From the NCBI GenBank assembly GCA_021413705.1, contig JAIOPX010000105.1, forward strand, positions 1-64,000: a stretch of 64,000 nt of DNA. Reading direction: 5' to 3'. The notes beneath the pieces were generated by a model that worked only from the letters and a program-made list of their open reading frames with translations, did not search any database and had not been told where the DNA came from. The DNA is from Planctomycetota bacterium (GTDB taxonomy: Bacteria; Planctomycetota; Planctomycetia; Pirellulales; UBA7805). Both the position numbers and the translations under genes were made by a program. Below, piece by piece: positions 1 to 10,459 of the stretch. The number at the start of each line of letters is the position of its first letter. The stretch's first letter is position 1.

Positions 1-66
1 CGCGGCTGGTTCATGCGGTCATGGAGCGGTAACGCATGCGGTAACCGGCCAAAGCTATCTCTGATT

Positions 67-549
67 TCAGTTTCCGGCCGATTCGTCGCCTAGGTTCACC
101 GATTTGTTGGCGATTTCCAAGTACCAGTGCTCAAATTCGCCATACTCGTCGACCTGCCAGCCGCGATCTTCCCAGCCATTTTCGGGACTGAGCATAAGGT
201 AGCGGAAGGCATAGTCATACTTCGGTTTGCCGTCCTGCATTCTTGCCAAGCACACTCGATTACCGCCGATAAGTGGGAAGAGATGCGCACCGTACACTAG
301 AATGCCGTCATCACGGTAGGTAGATGACCCAATAAACCCTTGCCAAGTCATGGCAAAAGTTGTGGCCTGCGCTGCAATTGTGCAAACGTCGGTGCAATGG
401 ATTGCCTGGTTCGCACCGCTGAGTTGCAGTGGAATCTCTGTGGCCTGTCGTAGACTGTCGAGAAGATAGGCGCGAGCCTTATCTAGTTCATTTCCTGCGA
501 GTCTGTCAGCGATCTGCGCATCAAAGACCTGCTTCATAATTTGGTCCAT
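67..549 (-). CDS. hypothetical protein
   Basis: Intact 160 aa ORF with plausible composition; no family recognised. Confidence 0.55.
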   Translation of the reverse strand: MDQIMKQVFDAQIADRLAGNELDKARAYLLDSLRQATEIPLQLSGANQAIHCTDVCTIAAQATTFAMTWQGFIGSSTYRDDGILVYGAHLFPLIGGNRVCLARMQDGKPKYDYAFRYLMLSPENGWEDRGWQVDEYGEFEHWYLEIANKSVNLGDESAGN

Positions 550-947
550 GCCAAGGCTATCGCAGATTGTAAGTCGCCGAATCGCAAATCACAATCACGA
601 TTTAGGCCTCATCTCCCCTAGTCTGCGTGAAACTCTCATCCCATAAGTGAAAACCCCTTCGACATGGAGGCCAAAGGGCTTCTTGTCTCATCAAGTCGAG
701 GTAACAGGATTTGAACTTTACCCATCAATAATTCGTTATCCAGCATAGATCTTAAGAAGTCATCGTAGACAATACTCAAGGGGGGTGGCCGATTCTGCTA
801 CTTGATTTTTGGAGCAAATCGGATATGGTGATATTGTGTCAAATGGCGGTATTCATCCCTCGATGGATGAAACGCCTGGCATGTGCGAGGTATCCTATCA
901 GAGCTTGGGCTGAAGCCTAAAAAACTTCAGGATCAGGTATCAGAAGA

Positions 948-990
948 GCCCGCCCCAAAACGCTTCATCGCGTCGTGGGGCGGGCTTTTT
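948..990 (+). terminator. Rho-independent terminator-like hairpin
   Basis: GCCCGCCCC ... GGGGCGGGC perfect 9-bp stem followed by TTTTT. Confidence 0.7.
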
Positions 991-1277
991 GCGTTTGGGC
1001 GGTTGATTTTCGACGCCAGGCGCGAAGGGGCAAAGACCCCGGCACGCCGGGACATACTGCGCGCAAAGAGTAAGAACGACGATCACGAAAATGCGAAAGG
1101 GGTGAAAGCACGAAAACTAAAAACAAAACAACCAAACTTTTGGCGTGAGCCAGGGAAACGGCCGGCACTTTGAAATATTCCGATTAAGGACTGCGCTGAT
1201 GGTGCGCGCGTTGGAGTACAGCCTCCAGTCTGTGTTCTCCAAGCAACCAAGGCACCTCAAACAACCCTGAAAACTTT

Positions 1278-1345
1278 GGGAGAACAAACCGGAGAACAAA
1301 CCGGAGAACAAGCGGAGAACAAGCGGAGAACAAGCGGAGAACAAA
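1278..1345. repeat. Tandem repeat, 11-12 bp unit (GGAGAACAAACC / GGAGAACAAGC)
   Basis: Six consecutive GGAGAACAA units read directly. Confidence 0.9.
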
Positions 1346-1754
1346 ATCAGCAACTTGTTGCTCCGCAACAGGTTGCGGCGGCGAACACGAGGAGTACCCA
1401 GAATTCTGCGAAACACGCAAGCTGCGTCGGCGGTCAACGGGATGGTGATGACGATTCTGTTGACGAGTTGTGGAATGGCTCCGACCATTTCACTGCTACG
1501 ACCATAGGTCTCCCTGCGTTTCCTGGAGAACATCCCCAGAGTCTTTAGGGAGACCTGCGGTCGGTGCGATGAGACGGTCGGGAGACCGCCCCATAACTGG
1601 AGGCGCACTGGGTTGCGTGTCAAAAATGCATTCCCAAAACTTATCCAGGCTGCCGATTCTGGTGAACGGCAGCGGCGAAACGCAGTCGAGAAGCGGCTGC
1701 TGATTTCTCTCGGAAAGCAGACGGTTTCTGCCCGGCTACGGTGCTTGTGTACGC

Positions 1755-1783
1755 TTGACAGCACCCCCAAAGACGGGTAGATT
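1755..1783 (+). promoter_or_regulatory. Candidate sigma70-type promoter for nusA operon
   Basis: TTGACA, 17-nt spacer, TAGATT (4/6 match to TATAAT), ~190 nt upstream of the nusA ATG. Confidence 0.45.
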
Positions 1784-1890
1784 TAACCGATTACAAACCG
1801 GCTTAAGTTCGGTCCTAAAAACGAGTTTCGCGTGGTGAGCGACCCCCCGTCGCAGGATTTTGGTGACGGGCAGGCCGGTCGGTCCACGGA

Positions 1891-1932
1891 GCTATGCGAC
1901 CCTAGCTTACAGCTACGCGACCCTAGGTTACG
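1891..1932. repeat. Tandem 21-bp direct repeat in nusA leader
   Basis: gctatgcgaccctagcttaca / gctacgcgaccctaggttacg. Confidence 0.8.
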
Positions 1933-1972
1933 TAGTCACGCGACAAATTTTGAGCCACGCGACGGAATCGAC

Positions 1973-3409
1973 ATGAATCCAAATGAAGTGCTGCGGATCG
2001 TGGACGCGATCCACCGCGATAAAAATATCGACAAAGAGGTCGTCTTTCAGGCGATCGAGCAGGCGCTCATCTCGGCAGCCAAACGGCATTATGGCGAGGA
2101 AGAGGATATTGTGGTCGTCATCGACCGCCAGTCCGGGGCCATCACCGGCACGCACAACGGCACGGTGTTGGACTCCGAGGAAACCGTCGGTCGCATCGGG
2201 GCTCAAACGGCCAAGCAGGTCATTATTCAGAAGATCCGCGAGGCCGAGCGGGACGCCCTGCATGACGAATATGTGGCCCTGTCCGGTCAGATGGTGACGG
2301 GGGTCGTTCAGCGTTATGAAGGAGGAGCCGCCACGGTGACTCTTCCCAACACCGAGGCTATTCTCCCCCGCAGCGAGCAGATTCCCGGCGAGACGCACCA
2401 TAACAATGAACGCGTGCGGGCCACCGTCTTCGAGGTCAAGAAGGTCGGCAGCCGCGTGAAGATTATTTTGAGCCGTATCCGGCCGCAACTGGTCCAGAGG
2501 CTGTTTGAGCAGGAGATTCCCGAGATTGCTGAAGGAGTGATCGAGATCCGGGCGATGGCCCGCGAACCGGGCTTCCGCAGCAAGGTGGCTGTGAGCAGCT
2601 ATGACCAACGGGTGGACTGTGTCGGAGCCTGCGTCGGTGTGCGCGGCAACCGGATCAAGAATATCGTCGATGAACTGGCGGGCGAGCGGATCGACATTGT
2701 CCGCTGGAACGAAGACTTAATGGTGATGATTCCGAACGCTTTGCAGCCGGCGGAAGTGGAGGACGTCATCCTCTGTCAGATGCTGGGCCGGGCGATCGTG
2801 CTGGTTCGCGAAGATCAGCTTTCACTGGCTATTGGCCGGCGTGGGCAGAATGTTCGGCTGGCGAGCAAGCTCTGCGGCTGGGACATTGAAATCATGACCC
2901 AGGAGGAGTTGGACGAACAGATCGACCGGGCCGTGACAGGGTTTTCGGCGATTGAAGGAATCGAGCCCGAATTGGCCACGAAACTGGTCGAGCAGGGCTT
3001 TATGTCGTACGACGATTTGTCGATCATCGAGCCGGATGCCTTGATGGAAATGGGGGGGCTGACGGCCGAGCAGGTGGATGCGATCGTGGCTCAAGCGGAG
3101 GAGAAGGCAGCAGCGGCAGAGCAGCTTGCCGCCGAAGCCCGTCGCCGTCAGCGAGAGCAGGACCGGGTGGATGCAGCCACCAAAGCCGCGGAGGCCGCCG
3201 AGGAGGCTGCTGCCGCTGCCGCGGGTAAGTCCGCCACGAAGGAGCCAGCCGCTGAGGCAATATCCCCAGAAGCGGAATCGACCGAAGCAGAGTCCGCCGA
3301 AGTTGAAGCCGAGGCCGAAGTTGAGGAAGAGGGGGTAGGGTCGGCTGAGTCGGCAGAAGCTGGCGGCGCGAGTGATGTTGGCGATGCCATTTCGGAGACC
3401 AAGACGTAA
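1973..3409 (+). CDS. nusA: Transcription termination/antitermination factor NusA
   Basis: S1/KH architecture ([72 protein letters not shown]); ATG at 1973; acidic Ala/Glu-rich C-terminal tail. Confidence 0.96.
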   Translation: MNPNEVLRIVDAIHRDKNIDKEVVFQAIEQALISAAKRHYGEEEDIVVVIDRQSGAITGTHNGTVLDSEETVGRIGAQTAKQVIIQKIREAERDALHDEYVALSGQMVTGVVQRYEGGAATVTLPNTEAILPRSEQIPGETHHNNERVRATVFEVKKVGSRVKIILSRIRPQLVQRLFEQEIPEIAEGVIEIRAMAREPGFRSKVAVSSYDQRVDCVGACVGVRGNRIKNIVDELAGERIDIVRWNEDLMVMIPNALQPAEVEDVILCQMLGRAIVLVREDQLSLAIGRRGQNVRLASKLCGWDIEIMTQEELDEQIDRAVTGFSAIEGIEPELATKLVEQGFMSYDDLSIIEPDALMEMGGLTAEQVDAIVAQAEEKAAAAEQLAAEARRRQREQDRVDAATKAAEAAEEAAAAAAGKSATKEPAAEAISPEAESTEAESAEVEAEAEVEEEGVGSAESAEAGGASDVGDAISETKT

Positions 3410-3619
3410 CTGCGCCTGGCGGCCGATATTGGCCGCGCGCGGTTGTGCTGCTCCGATTTGAGCTTGCTGCTTTCGGAATGGCCACAAGCGATTGTCTTTT
3501 ACAGGAGAACGGGACCATGCAGTGAGTAGCCAGAGGCCTTCCGGCCCAGCGCTCTTGTCGGTCCGCACCAGGGCCGGCAGCCTGGCTGTCCGGTGGGGCG
3601 ATAACAGGAGAGTACAGAC

Positions 3620-6238
3620 TTGGCAGTGCGCATTTATACCTTGGCGAAGGAATTGAAGCTGGACAGCGGCGAGCTGTCGGAGATCTGCACCAAAGCAGGC
3701 ATCACCGGCAAAGGCTCTGCTCTGGCCAATCTGACGGACGAAGAAGTCGCCAAAATCAAAGAGTTCGTCTCTGGCGGCGGGCGCACAGCCGCTCGGCCTC
3801 CCTCCGTGGCTGCGGCCGGTTCAACGGCGCGGCAGATCGAAGCTCAGGGTGGCACGGGCACGGCACTGCGTCGCGAGGACTACGTTCCTCCCACGGGGGC
3901 TCCGGAACGGCCCCGCAGTGGTACGACGGCAACGGTTGATCCCCCCGAGACGAAGCGCAAGCCACCGTCCGAAGGATCGCGCCCCACGACGCCCAGGAAT
4001 CCGGGCAGCATCAAGTTGGCCCCCATGCCGCTTACGGCCGGGCCCACGGAGCCCGTCGTTGACACCGGCCCCGCACCGCAAAAACCCGATTTGAAATTGC
4101 CGATCGACGTGATGCGTGGTGCCTCGAAGCCAGGCGCCAAGCCCCTTTCCGAGCACCTGCGCAAGCACGAGAAGAAGCGCGACGGCGCCCCGGCTGCCCC
4201 TCCCGCCGGCCCTGCCGCTCGAGGTGCAGCAGCAACGGCAGCCCCGGCGACGGAAGCGGGTCGCGAGCGCGTTCGCCGTGGCGGTCCTGTCGGCCGCAAA
4301 GATGCGCCGGCCGAAGAAGACCGCACCCTGATGGGGAGTCGCGAACAGCGTCAGGCGGCCCGCAAACGAGCGGCTACCAAGACCGTTTCTCTGACGGACG
4401 ACGACGAATCGTCGCGTTCGCGCCGTAAGAAGCGCGTGGTTCGCCAGAATGCGATTACGGCTCCGCGCAAGGAGCACGTCACGGTGGAAATGCCCTGCAC
4501 GGTTCGTTCGTTCTCGGCCGCCGTGGGCGTCCCCTACACCACCATTCAGCGCCAACTCATGTCGATGGAGAAGATGGTCACCATCAATTCACAGCTCGAC
4601 GTGGATACCGTGGAAATGTTGGCCCTGGAATTGGGGGTTGAAGTGAATCTACGTCAGGCCGTGAGCCTGGAGGATCAGTTGCGAGACCGCTTCACTCATT
4701 CGGTCGAGGACTCGGAAAATCTTGTTCCGCGTCCGCCGGTGGTGACGTTCCTGGGTCACGTCGATCACGGCAAGACGTCGCTGTTGGATGCCATCCTCGG
4801 GATCAATGTAGTCAAGGGTGAAGCTGGCGGCATCACACAGCATATTCGCGCCTACTCGGTGGAGAAGGACGGACGGCGGATTGCGTTCGTCGATACGCCA
4901 GGCCACGAGGCATTTACCGAAATGCGTGCCCGTGGCGCCAATGTCACGGACATTGCCGTGCTGGTGGTGGCTGCCGACGACGGCGTCATGCCGCAGACGG
5001 AAGAGGCCATCAGCCACGCCAGAGCGGCGGGTGTGCCGATCGTCGTAGCGCTCAATAAGATCGACTTGCCCGGCGTGAATGTGGATCGCATCTTGCAGCA
5101 ACTTTCCACCAACGAGTTGCAGCCGCGCGAATGGGGTGGCGACGTCGAAGTGATCCGCACCAGCGCCACGAAGAAGACAGGGCTGGACGACCTATTGGAA
5201 ATGTTGCTGTTCATCGCCGACGACAAGCAGCTTTCGGCCAATCCGAATCGGCCGGCTTACGGCACCTGCCTGGAATCGCGGCTTCATGAGGGGCTCGGCG
5301 TCGTCTCGAAGTTCATCGTGCAAAACGGCACGCTCCGCGTCGGCGATTCGCTGATCTGCGGCAGCTCGTATGGCCGCGTCAAGGCGATGTACGACACACT
5401 CGATCCCAGCAAGCAGTTGACCGAGGCTGGACCCTCGATGCCTGTTGACCTGACGGGGTTGGATTCGGCCCCCGCGGCCGGGCGGCGGTTCTATGTGCTT
5501 TCCGATGTGGCCGAGGCGCGCGATTTTGCCTTGCAACGCGGAGTGGAAGAACGCCGCAATGTGCTGACGCCGCCGGTTCATGTGACTCTGGAGGGGCTCT
5601 TCGAGCGGCTCGGTCAGAGCGATGTTCAGTCGCTCAACCTCATCCTCCGGGCCGATGTGCGAGGCTCGATCGAAGCGATCCTTCAGGAGCTGGCTAAGCT
5701 GGAACATCCCGAAGTGAAGATCAAGGTGTTGCAAGCCACGGTCGGCGGCATCAGCGAGGCCGACGTACATCTGGCCGACGCCTCGGATGCGATCATCTGT
5801 GGGTTCAACGTCGTGCCCGACGAAAAAGCCCGCGAGCTGGCGGACAAGCGCGGCGTTCAGATTCGCCGCTACGACGTGATCTACAACCTCACCGACGACC
5901 TGAAGAAGGCCTTGGAGGGGATGCTCACGCCGGAGAAACGCGAGACCGACATCGGCCGTGCTTTGGTGCAGCAGGCCTTCAAGATCAGCCGCGTGGGCAT
6001 GGTGGCCGGCTGCCGGGTGCTTTCGGGCGTCATTCAGCGCGGAGCCAAGGCCCGCATCGTTCGAGACAACACCATCATCGGCGAGTACACGGTCGAAGCT
6101 CTGAAACGGGTGAAAGACGATGCCCGTGAAGTGCGCGAAGGCTTGGAATGCGGCATCAAACTGGCCGGTTTCAACGACTTCAAGACAGGTGACGTGCTCG
6201 ACGTATTCAAGATCGAGGAGGTCGCCCGCTCGTTGTGA
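3620..6238 (+). CDS. infB: Translation initiation factor IF-2
   Basis: GTPase motifs GHVDHGKTSLLD, DTPGHEAF, NKID; IF2_N-like start (MAVRIYTLAKEL); TTG start; directly after nusA. Confidence 0.97.
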   Translation: MAVRIYTLAKELKLDSGELSEICTKAGITGKGSALANLTDEEVAKIKEFVSGGGRTAARPPSVAAAGSTARQIEAQGGTGTALRREDYVPPTGAPERPRSGTTATVDPPETKRKPPSEGSRPTTPRNPGSIKLAPMPLTAGPTEPVVDTGPAPQKPDLKLPIDVMRGASKPGAKPLSEHLRKHEKKRDGAPAAPPAGPAARGAAATAAPATEAGRERVRRGGPVGRKDAPAEEDRTLMGSREQRQAARKRAATKTVSLTDDDESSRSRRKKRVVRQNAITAPRKEHVTVEMPCTVRSFSAAVGVPYTTIQRQLMSMEKMVTINSQLDVDTVEMLALELGVEVNLRQAVSLEDQLRDRFTHSVEDSENLVPRPPVVTFLGHVDHGKTSLLDAILGINVVKGEAGGITQHIRAYSVEKDGRRIAFVDTPGHEAFTEMRARGANVTDIAVLVVAADDGVMPQTEEAISHARAAGVPIVVALNKIDLPGVNVDRILQQLSTNELQPREWGGDVEVIRTSATKKTGLDDLLEMLLFIADDKQLSANPNRPAYGTCLESRLHEGLGVVSKFIVQNGTLRVGDSLICGSSYGRVKAMYDTLDPSKQLTEAGPSMPVDLTGLDSAPAAGRRFYVLSDVAEARDFALQRGVEERRNVLTPPVHVTLEGLFERLGQSDVQSLNLILRADVRGSIEAILQELAKLEHPEVKIKVLQATVGGISEADVHLADASDAIICGFNVVPDEKARELADKRGVQIRRYDVIYNLTDDLKKALEGMLTPEKRETDIGRALVQQAFKISRVGMVAGCRVLSGVIQRGAKARIVRDNTIIGEYTVEALKRVKDDAREVREGLECGIKLAGFNDFKTGDVLDVFKIEEVARSL

Positions 6239-6274
6239 GTTGCGTGCTGAACTTCCGGCTATGACTTCCCAGAA

Positions 6275-6325
6275 CCCCAAGGGGACAGTCCCATTTTTGC
6301 TGAGACAAAAATTGGGACAGTCCCC
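6275..6325. repeat. REP-like inverted repeat, family H (GGGGACAGTCCCATTTTTG)
   Basis: AGGGGACAGTCCCATTTTTG ... CAAAAATTGGGACAGTCCCC; related copies at 35045-35090 and 35391-35465. Confidence 0.85.
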
Positions 6326-6340
6326 GACATTTCTTCTGCC

Positions 6341-6778
6341 ATGACTTCACGACGATTGCTCAAAGCCGCCGAGGCCATTCGCGAAGTCGTCAGTATGGCG
6401 ATTCTGACGGAACTGCGCGATCCGCGGATTGCCAACGTCACCGTGACGCACGTCGAGATGTCGCCCGACATGCGAGCCGCCAAAGTGCATGTCTCCGTGA
6501 TGGGGTCCGATTCCGCCCAGCAGCTTTGCCTGCACGGACTGGCGAGCGCCGCCGGATACTTGCAGTCGCAGCTCGGCAAGCGGATCGATGCCCGGTACAC
6601 GCCGCGCCTGTCCTTTGAACTCGATATGGGTATCAAGCGATCGATTGAGATCAGCCGCATCCTTCGAGAAGTGCTTCCGCCGGCTGCGGAAATGCCTGCC
6701 GATGAGGAGCCGGCGGCGGAGGAGGATCCTGGTGACGAAGTCCTCGAAACGGATACGGAAAAAGAGAACGTCGAATAG
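6341..6778 (+). CDS. rbfA: Ribosome-binding factor A
   Basis: Homology pattern (ITELRDPRI-like AILTELRDPRIANVTVTHVEMSPDMRAAKVHVSVMG); position after infB. Confidence 0.93.
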   Translation: MTSRRLLKAAEAIREVVSMAILTELRDPRIANVTVTHVEMSPDMRAAKVHVSVMGSDSAQQLCLHGLASAAGYLQSQLGKRIDARYTPRLSFELDMGIKRSIEISRILREVLPPAAEMPADEEPAAEEDPGDEVLETDTEKENVE

Positions 6779-6913
6779 GTAGGTCAGGCTATTGCCTGAC
6801 GCTATAAGTTCCAAGAGAAATAAGGATTTCAGGTCGTTTTTGCCGTGAATTGCGAGGCAAAAGCCTGACCTGCGTCGAAATGGCACGTTTCGTCAGGCAA
6901 TAGCCTGACCTAC
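6779..6913. repeat. Inverted-arm palindromic element, family A
   Basis: GTAGGTCAGGCTATTGCCTGACG and its exact reverse complement CGTCAGGCAATAGCCTGACCTAC. Confidence 0.92.
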
Positions 6914-6958
6914 AATAGTAGAGATACTCCCCGCCTGACTTCGCTGAGACTCCCACCG

Positions 6959-8029
6959 ATGGCCGCTCTGAATCGTACCGCCCAGTTGACTAAGCTGCAT
7001 AAGACTCTGAAGAAGCTCTATCAGCCGATTCTGCCGAACCTGAAGATGTCGTTGATGGAGCAGTTGCTGTATGCCTGCTGTCTGGAGGACGCTACGGCGG
7101 CGGCGGCCAATAAAGCCTTTGCCACACTCAGCGAGCAATACTTCGACTGGAACGAAGTGCGCGTCAGCACGGTTACCGAACTGAGTGAAACCATCTCGAT
7201 GCTGCCGGAACCGGTGGCGGCGGCCTCGCGGGTCAAACGGGTGTTGCAGAGCGTCTTTGAATCGGCCTATTCGTTCGATCTGGAATCTCTGAAGAAACAA
7301 AACATCGGCGTGGCGCAAAAGCGGCTGGCCAAGTATGACGGGGTCAGCGCTTTTGGCGTTGCGTTCGCCACGCAGACGGGATTGGGGGGGCACTCCGTTC
7401 CACTGGGCCACGGCGCTCTCGACATTCTCTACATCGTGGGCGTGATCAATGAGAAGGAGCGTGCTACCGGTGAGGTGCCCGGGATGGAACGGGCGATTCC
7501 CAAGAACAAGGGAATCGAGTTCGGCTCATTGCTGAATCAATTGGGTGTCGAATACGCGCGCAGCCCCAACGCGCCCGCGATGCGCAAGCTGTTGTTATCC
7601 ATTGCGCCGGATGCCAAAGACCGATTCCCCAAGCGGGGCGCCAAGCCGGTCGCTGTCGAACCTGAGCCTGCGCCAACTCCGCCTATGGATGGCAAAGCCA
7701 AGCCAGACGCCAAGTCGTCCGCGACCGGAACGCCGCAAGGCAAGGGCAAAGCAGAGCCGGCGCCCGTCGGGAAGAAAGGCGCGCCTCCGGCGAAGCCCCA
7801 GATTGCAGTCAAGCCCCAGGTTGCGGGAAAGCCCCCGGGGACCGCCAAGCCGATGCCTGCCGCCAAGCAGCCGACGCCTCCCGCGAAGACTCCGCCTGCC
7901 AAAGTGCATCCACCTGCGAAAGCACAGCCCGCTCCGGCAAGTAAGAAGCCCCCGATGAAACCGGCGAAGGCACCTCCTCCACACGCCAAAGGGGCGGCAG
8001 GGCGCGGCGCACCGCGCAAACCACGTTAA
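6959..8029 (+). CDS. Endonuclease III-like (HhH) protein with Pro/Ala/Lys-rich C-terminal tail
   Basis: Helix-hairpin-helix-like SAFGVAFATQTGLGGHSVPLGHGALDIL; long PAK-rich tail. Confidence 0.6.
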   Translation: MAALNRTAQLTKLHKTLKKLYQPILPNLKMSLMEQLLYACCLEDATAAAANKAFATLSEQYFDWNEVRVSTVTELSETISMLPEPVAAASRVKRVLQSVFESAYSFDLESLKKQNIGVAQKRLAKYDGVSAFGVAFATQTGLGGHSVPLGHGALDILYIVGVINEKERATGEVPGMERAIPKNKGIEFGSLLNQLGVEYARSPNAPAMRKLLLSIAPDAKDRFPKRGAKPVAVEPEPAPTPPMDGKAKPDAKSSATGTPQGKGKAEPAPVGKKGAPPAKPQIAVKPQVAGKPPGTAKPMPAAKQPTPPAKTPPAKVHPPAKAQPAPASKKPPMKPAKAPPPHAKGAAGRGAPRKPR

Positions 8030-8049
8030 AGGAGGGTACATCCCCCGCC

Positions 8050-10293
8050 ATGACGCGCCGTGTAATGAATACCTTTGGCCGTTGGTTGGGGATAGGCATC
8101 TCTGTTGCCTTTGGGGTGCTCACGACCTTCTTGACGGCTGTGGTCTCCGCCGCCAATGCGCCCCCTTCGTCCGCACCCGGGTTGCTGATTCCTTCCACGC
8201 AACCGGCCGATGATGAAACCACAAGGCTCAATCCGCGCCGCCCGCGCACGGAGCAGCAGCAAGACAAACTGCACGGCATGTCCCTCTACGCCGCCGCCCG
8301 GATGGCGGATCGGGCGAGCAACCATGCCGTGGCTGTGAATCTCTACAGTCGCGCGTTTCGCTACGATCCGCAGAATGTCGATGCGCTGAAGCGGGCTGTG
8401 CTGCTGTCCCGCGTGTTGGGCCGGCATACCGTCGCCGCCCGCTATGCCAGCGAACTAGTGCAGCAGACCACCGTCGAGCCTCTCGATCTGTTGCGAGGCA
8501 TCATCTATCTCCGCCAGGAAGGACGCCTGGCAGACGCGCTCACTGCCTATGAGAAGGGACTGGCCGATCGACGCGGCGTCACCGCCAGTCCCGCCTGGGT
8601 GGAACTGCACAAGCAAGCCGGCGAGATGTATTTGCGGGAAAAGAAATTCGCACAGTCCGCGGACGCCTTCGATCGCGTCAACAAGGCCATGAAGCAGCCC
8701 GAGGCGCACGGGCTCGATCCGCAAACGCTGCGGCTCATTCAGGGGGACGCTGAAGCTCTGTGGGCCGAAATGGCCGAGGCCTATCTCAAGGCCGCTAGAT
8801 TCGAGCCAGCCTCGGAAGTCATCGAGCGCTCGGTCAAATCGAGCGGCGATGAAGGTCTTGCGCTCTATGCCCGGGCTCGCCTGGCAGCCGCGCAGCAGAA
8901 ATATGACGAGGCATTGCCGCTGCTGGATTCGTATCTGGAGAAGCGGCTCACCAGCCAGGATGAAGCCCCCTACGTGCTGCTGGGTGAAGTTCTCGCAGCC
9001 CAGAAACAACCTGAGCAGTTCAAGATCAAGCTTCAGCGGGCGCTGGCTTTGGATGGAGAGAATCTGCCGCTTTCCTTTTTCTTGGCGGCAAAGTATCAGC
9101 GAGACGGCCAACTGGCCGAAGCCCGCGCGCTCTACGACAAGCTCCTGGCGCGGAAGCCAAGCACGGCCGGTTTTCGCGGATTGATCGACGTATTGCGACG
9201 TGCCGACCAAGTTGGCCCCCTGCTGACCACGCTGGGAAGCGCCGTCGGCAGCACCGGTGGCCTGAGCGTACTGGGTGACGCCAAGTCGATCAGTGGCGAC
9301 AAGGAATTACTGGCCAAGTTGATTGCCGAGGCCGATCGCCGCCTGAAGGAGAAGCCGGCCGATTTGAAACTGGGACCGCGATTGGCCCTGGCGCTGTTGG
9401 CGGCGGATGCCAGGCAGTTCGATGTTGCCGCCAGGTTCTTTGAGTTGGCCATTGCGGCCGAGCCGGAGCAGAAGGGGACGCTTTTATCCACCTGGGGCAT
9501 GACGCTGCTCGCCAGCGAGCAATATGCCGCTGCCGTGGACATCTTTCAGCGGGCACTGGACGAGCGGGCCGTGCCGTCGGACAACCCGGTGCTCAACTTC
9601 TATCTGGCAGGCGCGTTGTCGATGGTCAAACGGAACGAAGCGGCGCTTGTCGCCGCCCGCAAGGCCGTTGCTCCCGACGCATCTCCCGAAATGGCCTCCC
9701 GAGTGGCCTGGGTCCATTACCGCGCCAAGCAATATGAAGAAGCTCGCGAGGCATACAACGAGTTGCTCAAGAAGCTCGATCCGGTGCATGACGCACCCGG
9801 CGTGCGCGATGCCGTGCGTGAAGCCAGGCTGACTCTCTCACACATCTACGTTCTGCTTGGCGATATTCCGCAGGCCGAAGAATTGCTGGAGCAGGTGCTC
9901 GATGAGTTCCCTGACAACATCGGCGTCCGCAACGACCTGGGCTATCTGTGGGCCGACCAGAAAAAGCACTTGGAGCGTTCGCTGGCCATGATCCAGCAAG
10001 CGGTGGCCGCCGAGCCCGATAACGCCGCTTATCGCGATAGTCTTGGCTGGGTTCTCTACCGACTGGGCCGCTATGAAGAAGCCGTCCAACAACTCAAGCG
10101 AGCCTCGGCAACGGATGATCCCGATGGCGTGGTGCTGGACCACCTGGGGGATGCGCTGGAAAAGGCGGGAGATCATTCCGGGGCGATAGGCGCTTGGAAG
10201 CGAGCGCTGGTCGCACTGGAAAAAGAGCCGGACGACAAACGGCGCGATGCGCTGCGAGATAAGATCAGCGGGCTGGGGACAGTTGAGCCGTAA
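8050..10293 (+). CDS. Tetratricopeptide repeat protein
   Basis: Multiple TPR motifs (NAAYRDSLGWVLYRLGRYEEAVQQLKRA); N-terminal hydrophobic signal. Confidence 0.85.
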   Translation: MTRRVMNTFGRWLGIGISVAFGVLTTFLTAVVSAANAPPSSAPGLLIPSTQPADDETTRLNPRRPRTEQQQDKLHGMSLYAAARMADRASNHAVAVNLYSRAFRYDPQNVDALKRAVLLSRVLGRHTVAARYASELVQQTTVEPLDLLRGIIYLRQEGRLADALTAYEKGLADRRGVTASPAWVELHKQAGEMYLREKKFAQSADAFDRVNKAMKQPEAHGLDPQTLRLIQGDAEALWAEMAEAYLKAARFEPASEVIERSVKSSGDEGLALYARARLAAAQQKYDEALPLLDSYLEKRLTSQDEAPYVLLGEVLAAQKQPEQFKIKLQRALALDGENLPLSFFLAAKYQRDGQLAEARALYDKLLARKPSTAGFRGLIDVLRRADQVGPLLTTLGSAVGSTGGLSVLGDAKSISGDKELLAKLIAEADRRLKEKPADLKLGPRLALALLAADARQFDVAARFFELAIAAEPEQKGTLLSTWGMTLLASEQYAAAVDIFQRALDERAVPSDNPVLNFYLAGALSMVKRNEAALVAARKAVAPDASPEMASRVAWVHYRAKQYEEAREAYNELLKKLDPVHDAPGVRDAVREARLTLSHIYVLLGDIPQAEELLEQVLDEFPDNIGVRNDLGYLWADQKKHLERSLAMIQQAVAAEPDNAAYRDSLGWVLYRLGRYEEAVQQLKRASATDDPDGVVLDHLGDALEKAGDHSGAIGAWKRALVALEKEPDDKRRDALRDKISGLGTVEP

Positions 10294-10316
10294 TCGAAAT
10301 TTAAGGCATTAACAAC

Positions 10317-10343
10317 AGGTCCGCCTCGGCAAGGCGGACCTAC
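10317..10343. repeat. Palindromic repeat, family G
   Basis: AGGTCCGCCTCGGCAAGGCGGACCTAC. Confidence 0.8.
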
Positions 10344-10459
10344 TATAAGGAGGCACTGCTGAGTAAGCCGGCAGTGGCAACCCGATTAGCGAAGCCAACA
10401 CGGGTACATCTACACCATCTCAACGACTGCTGTCGCTCGACGCTTACCGTGGCTTTGTC

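Noticed and set aside
1117-1770. 217 aa minus-strand ORF and overlapping small ORFs upstream of nusA
   Set aside because: Low-complexity, translated through the tandem repeat, no recognisable family.
1928-2608. Long antisense ORFs opposite nusA, infB, glnE, Hsp70 and other genes
   Set aside because: High-GC mirror ORFs opposite clearly conserved coding sequences.
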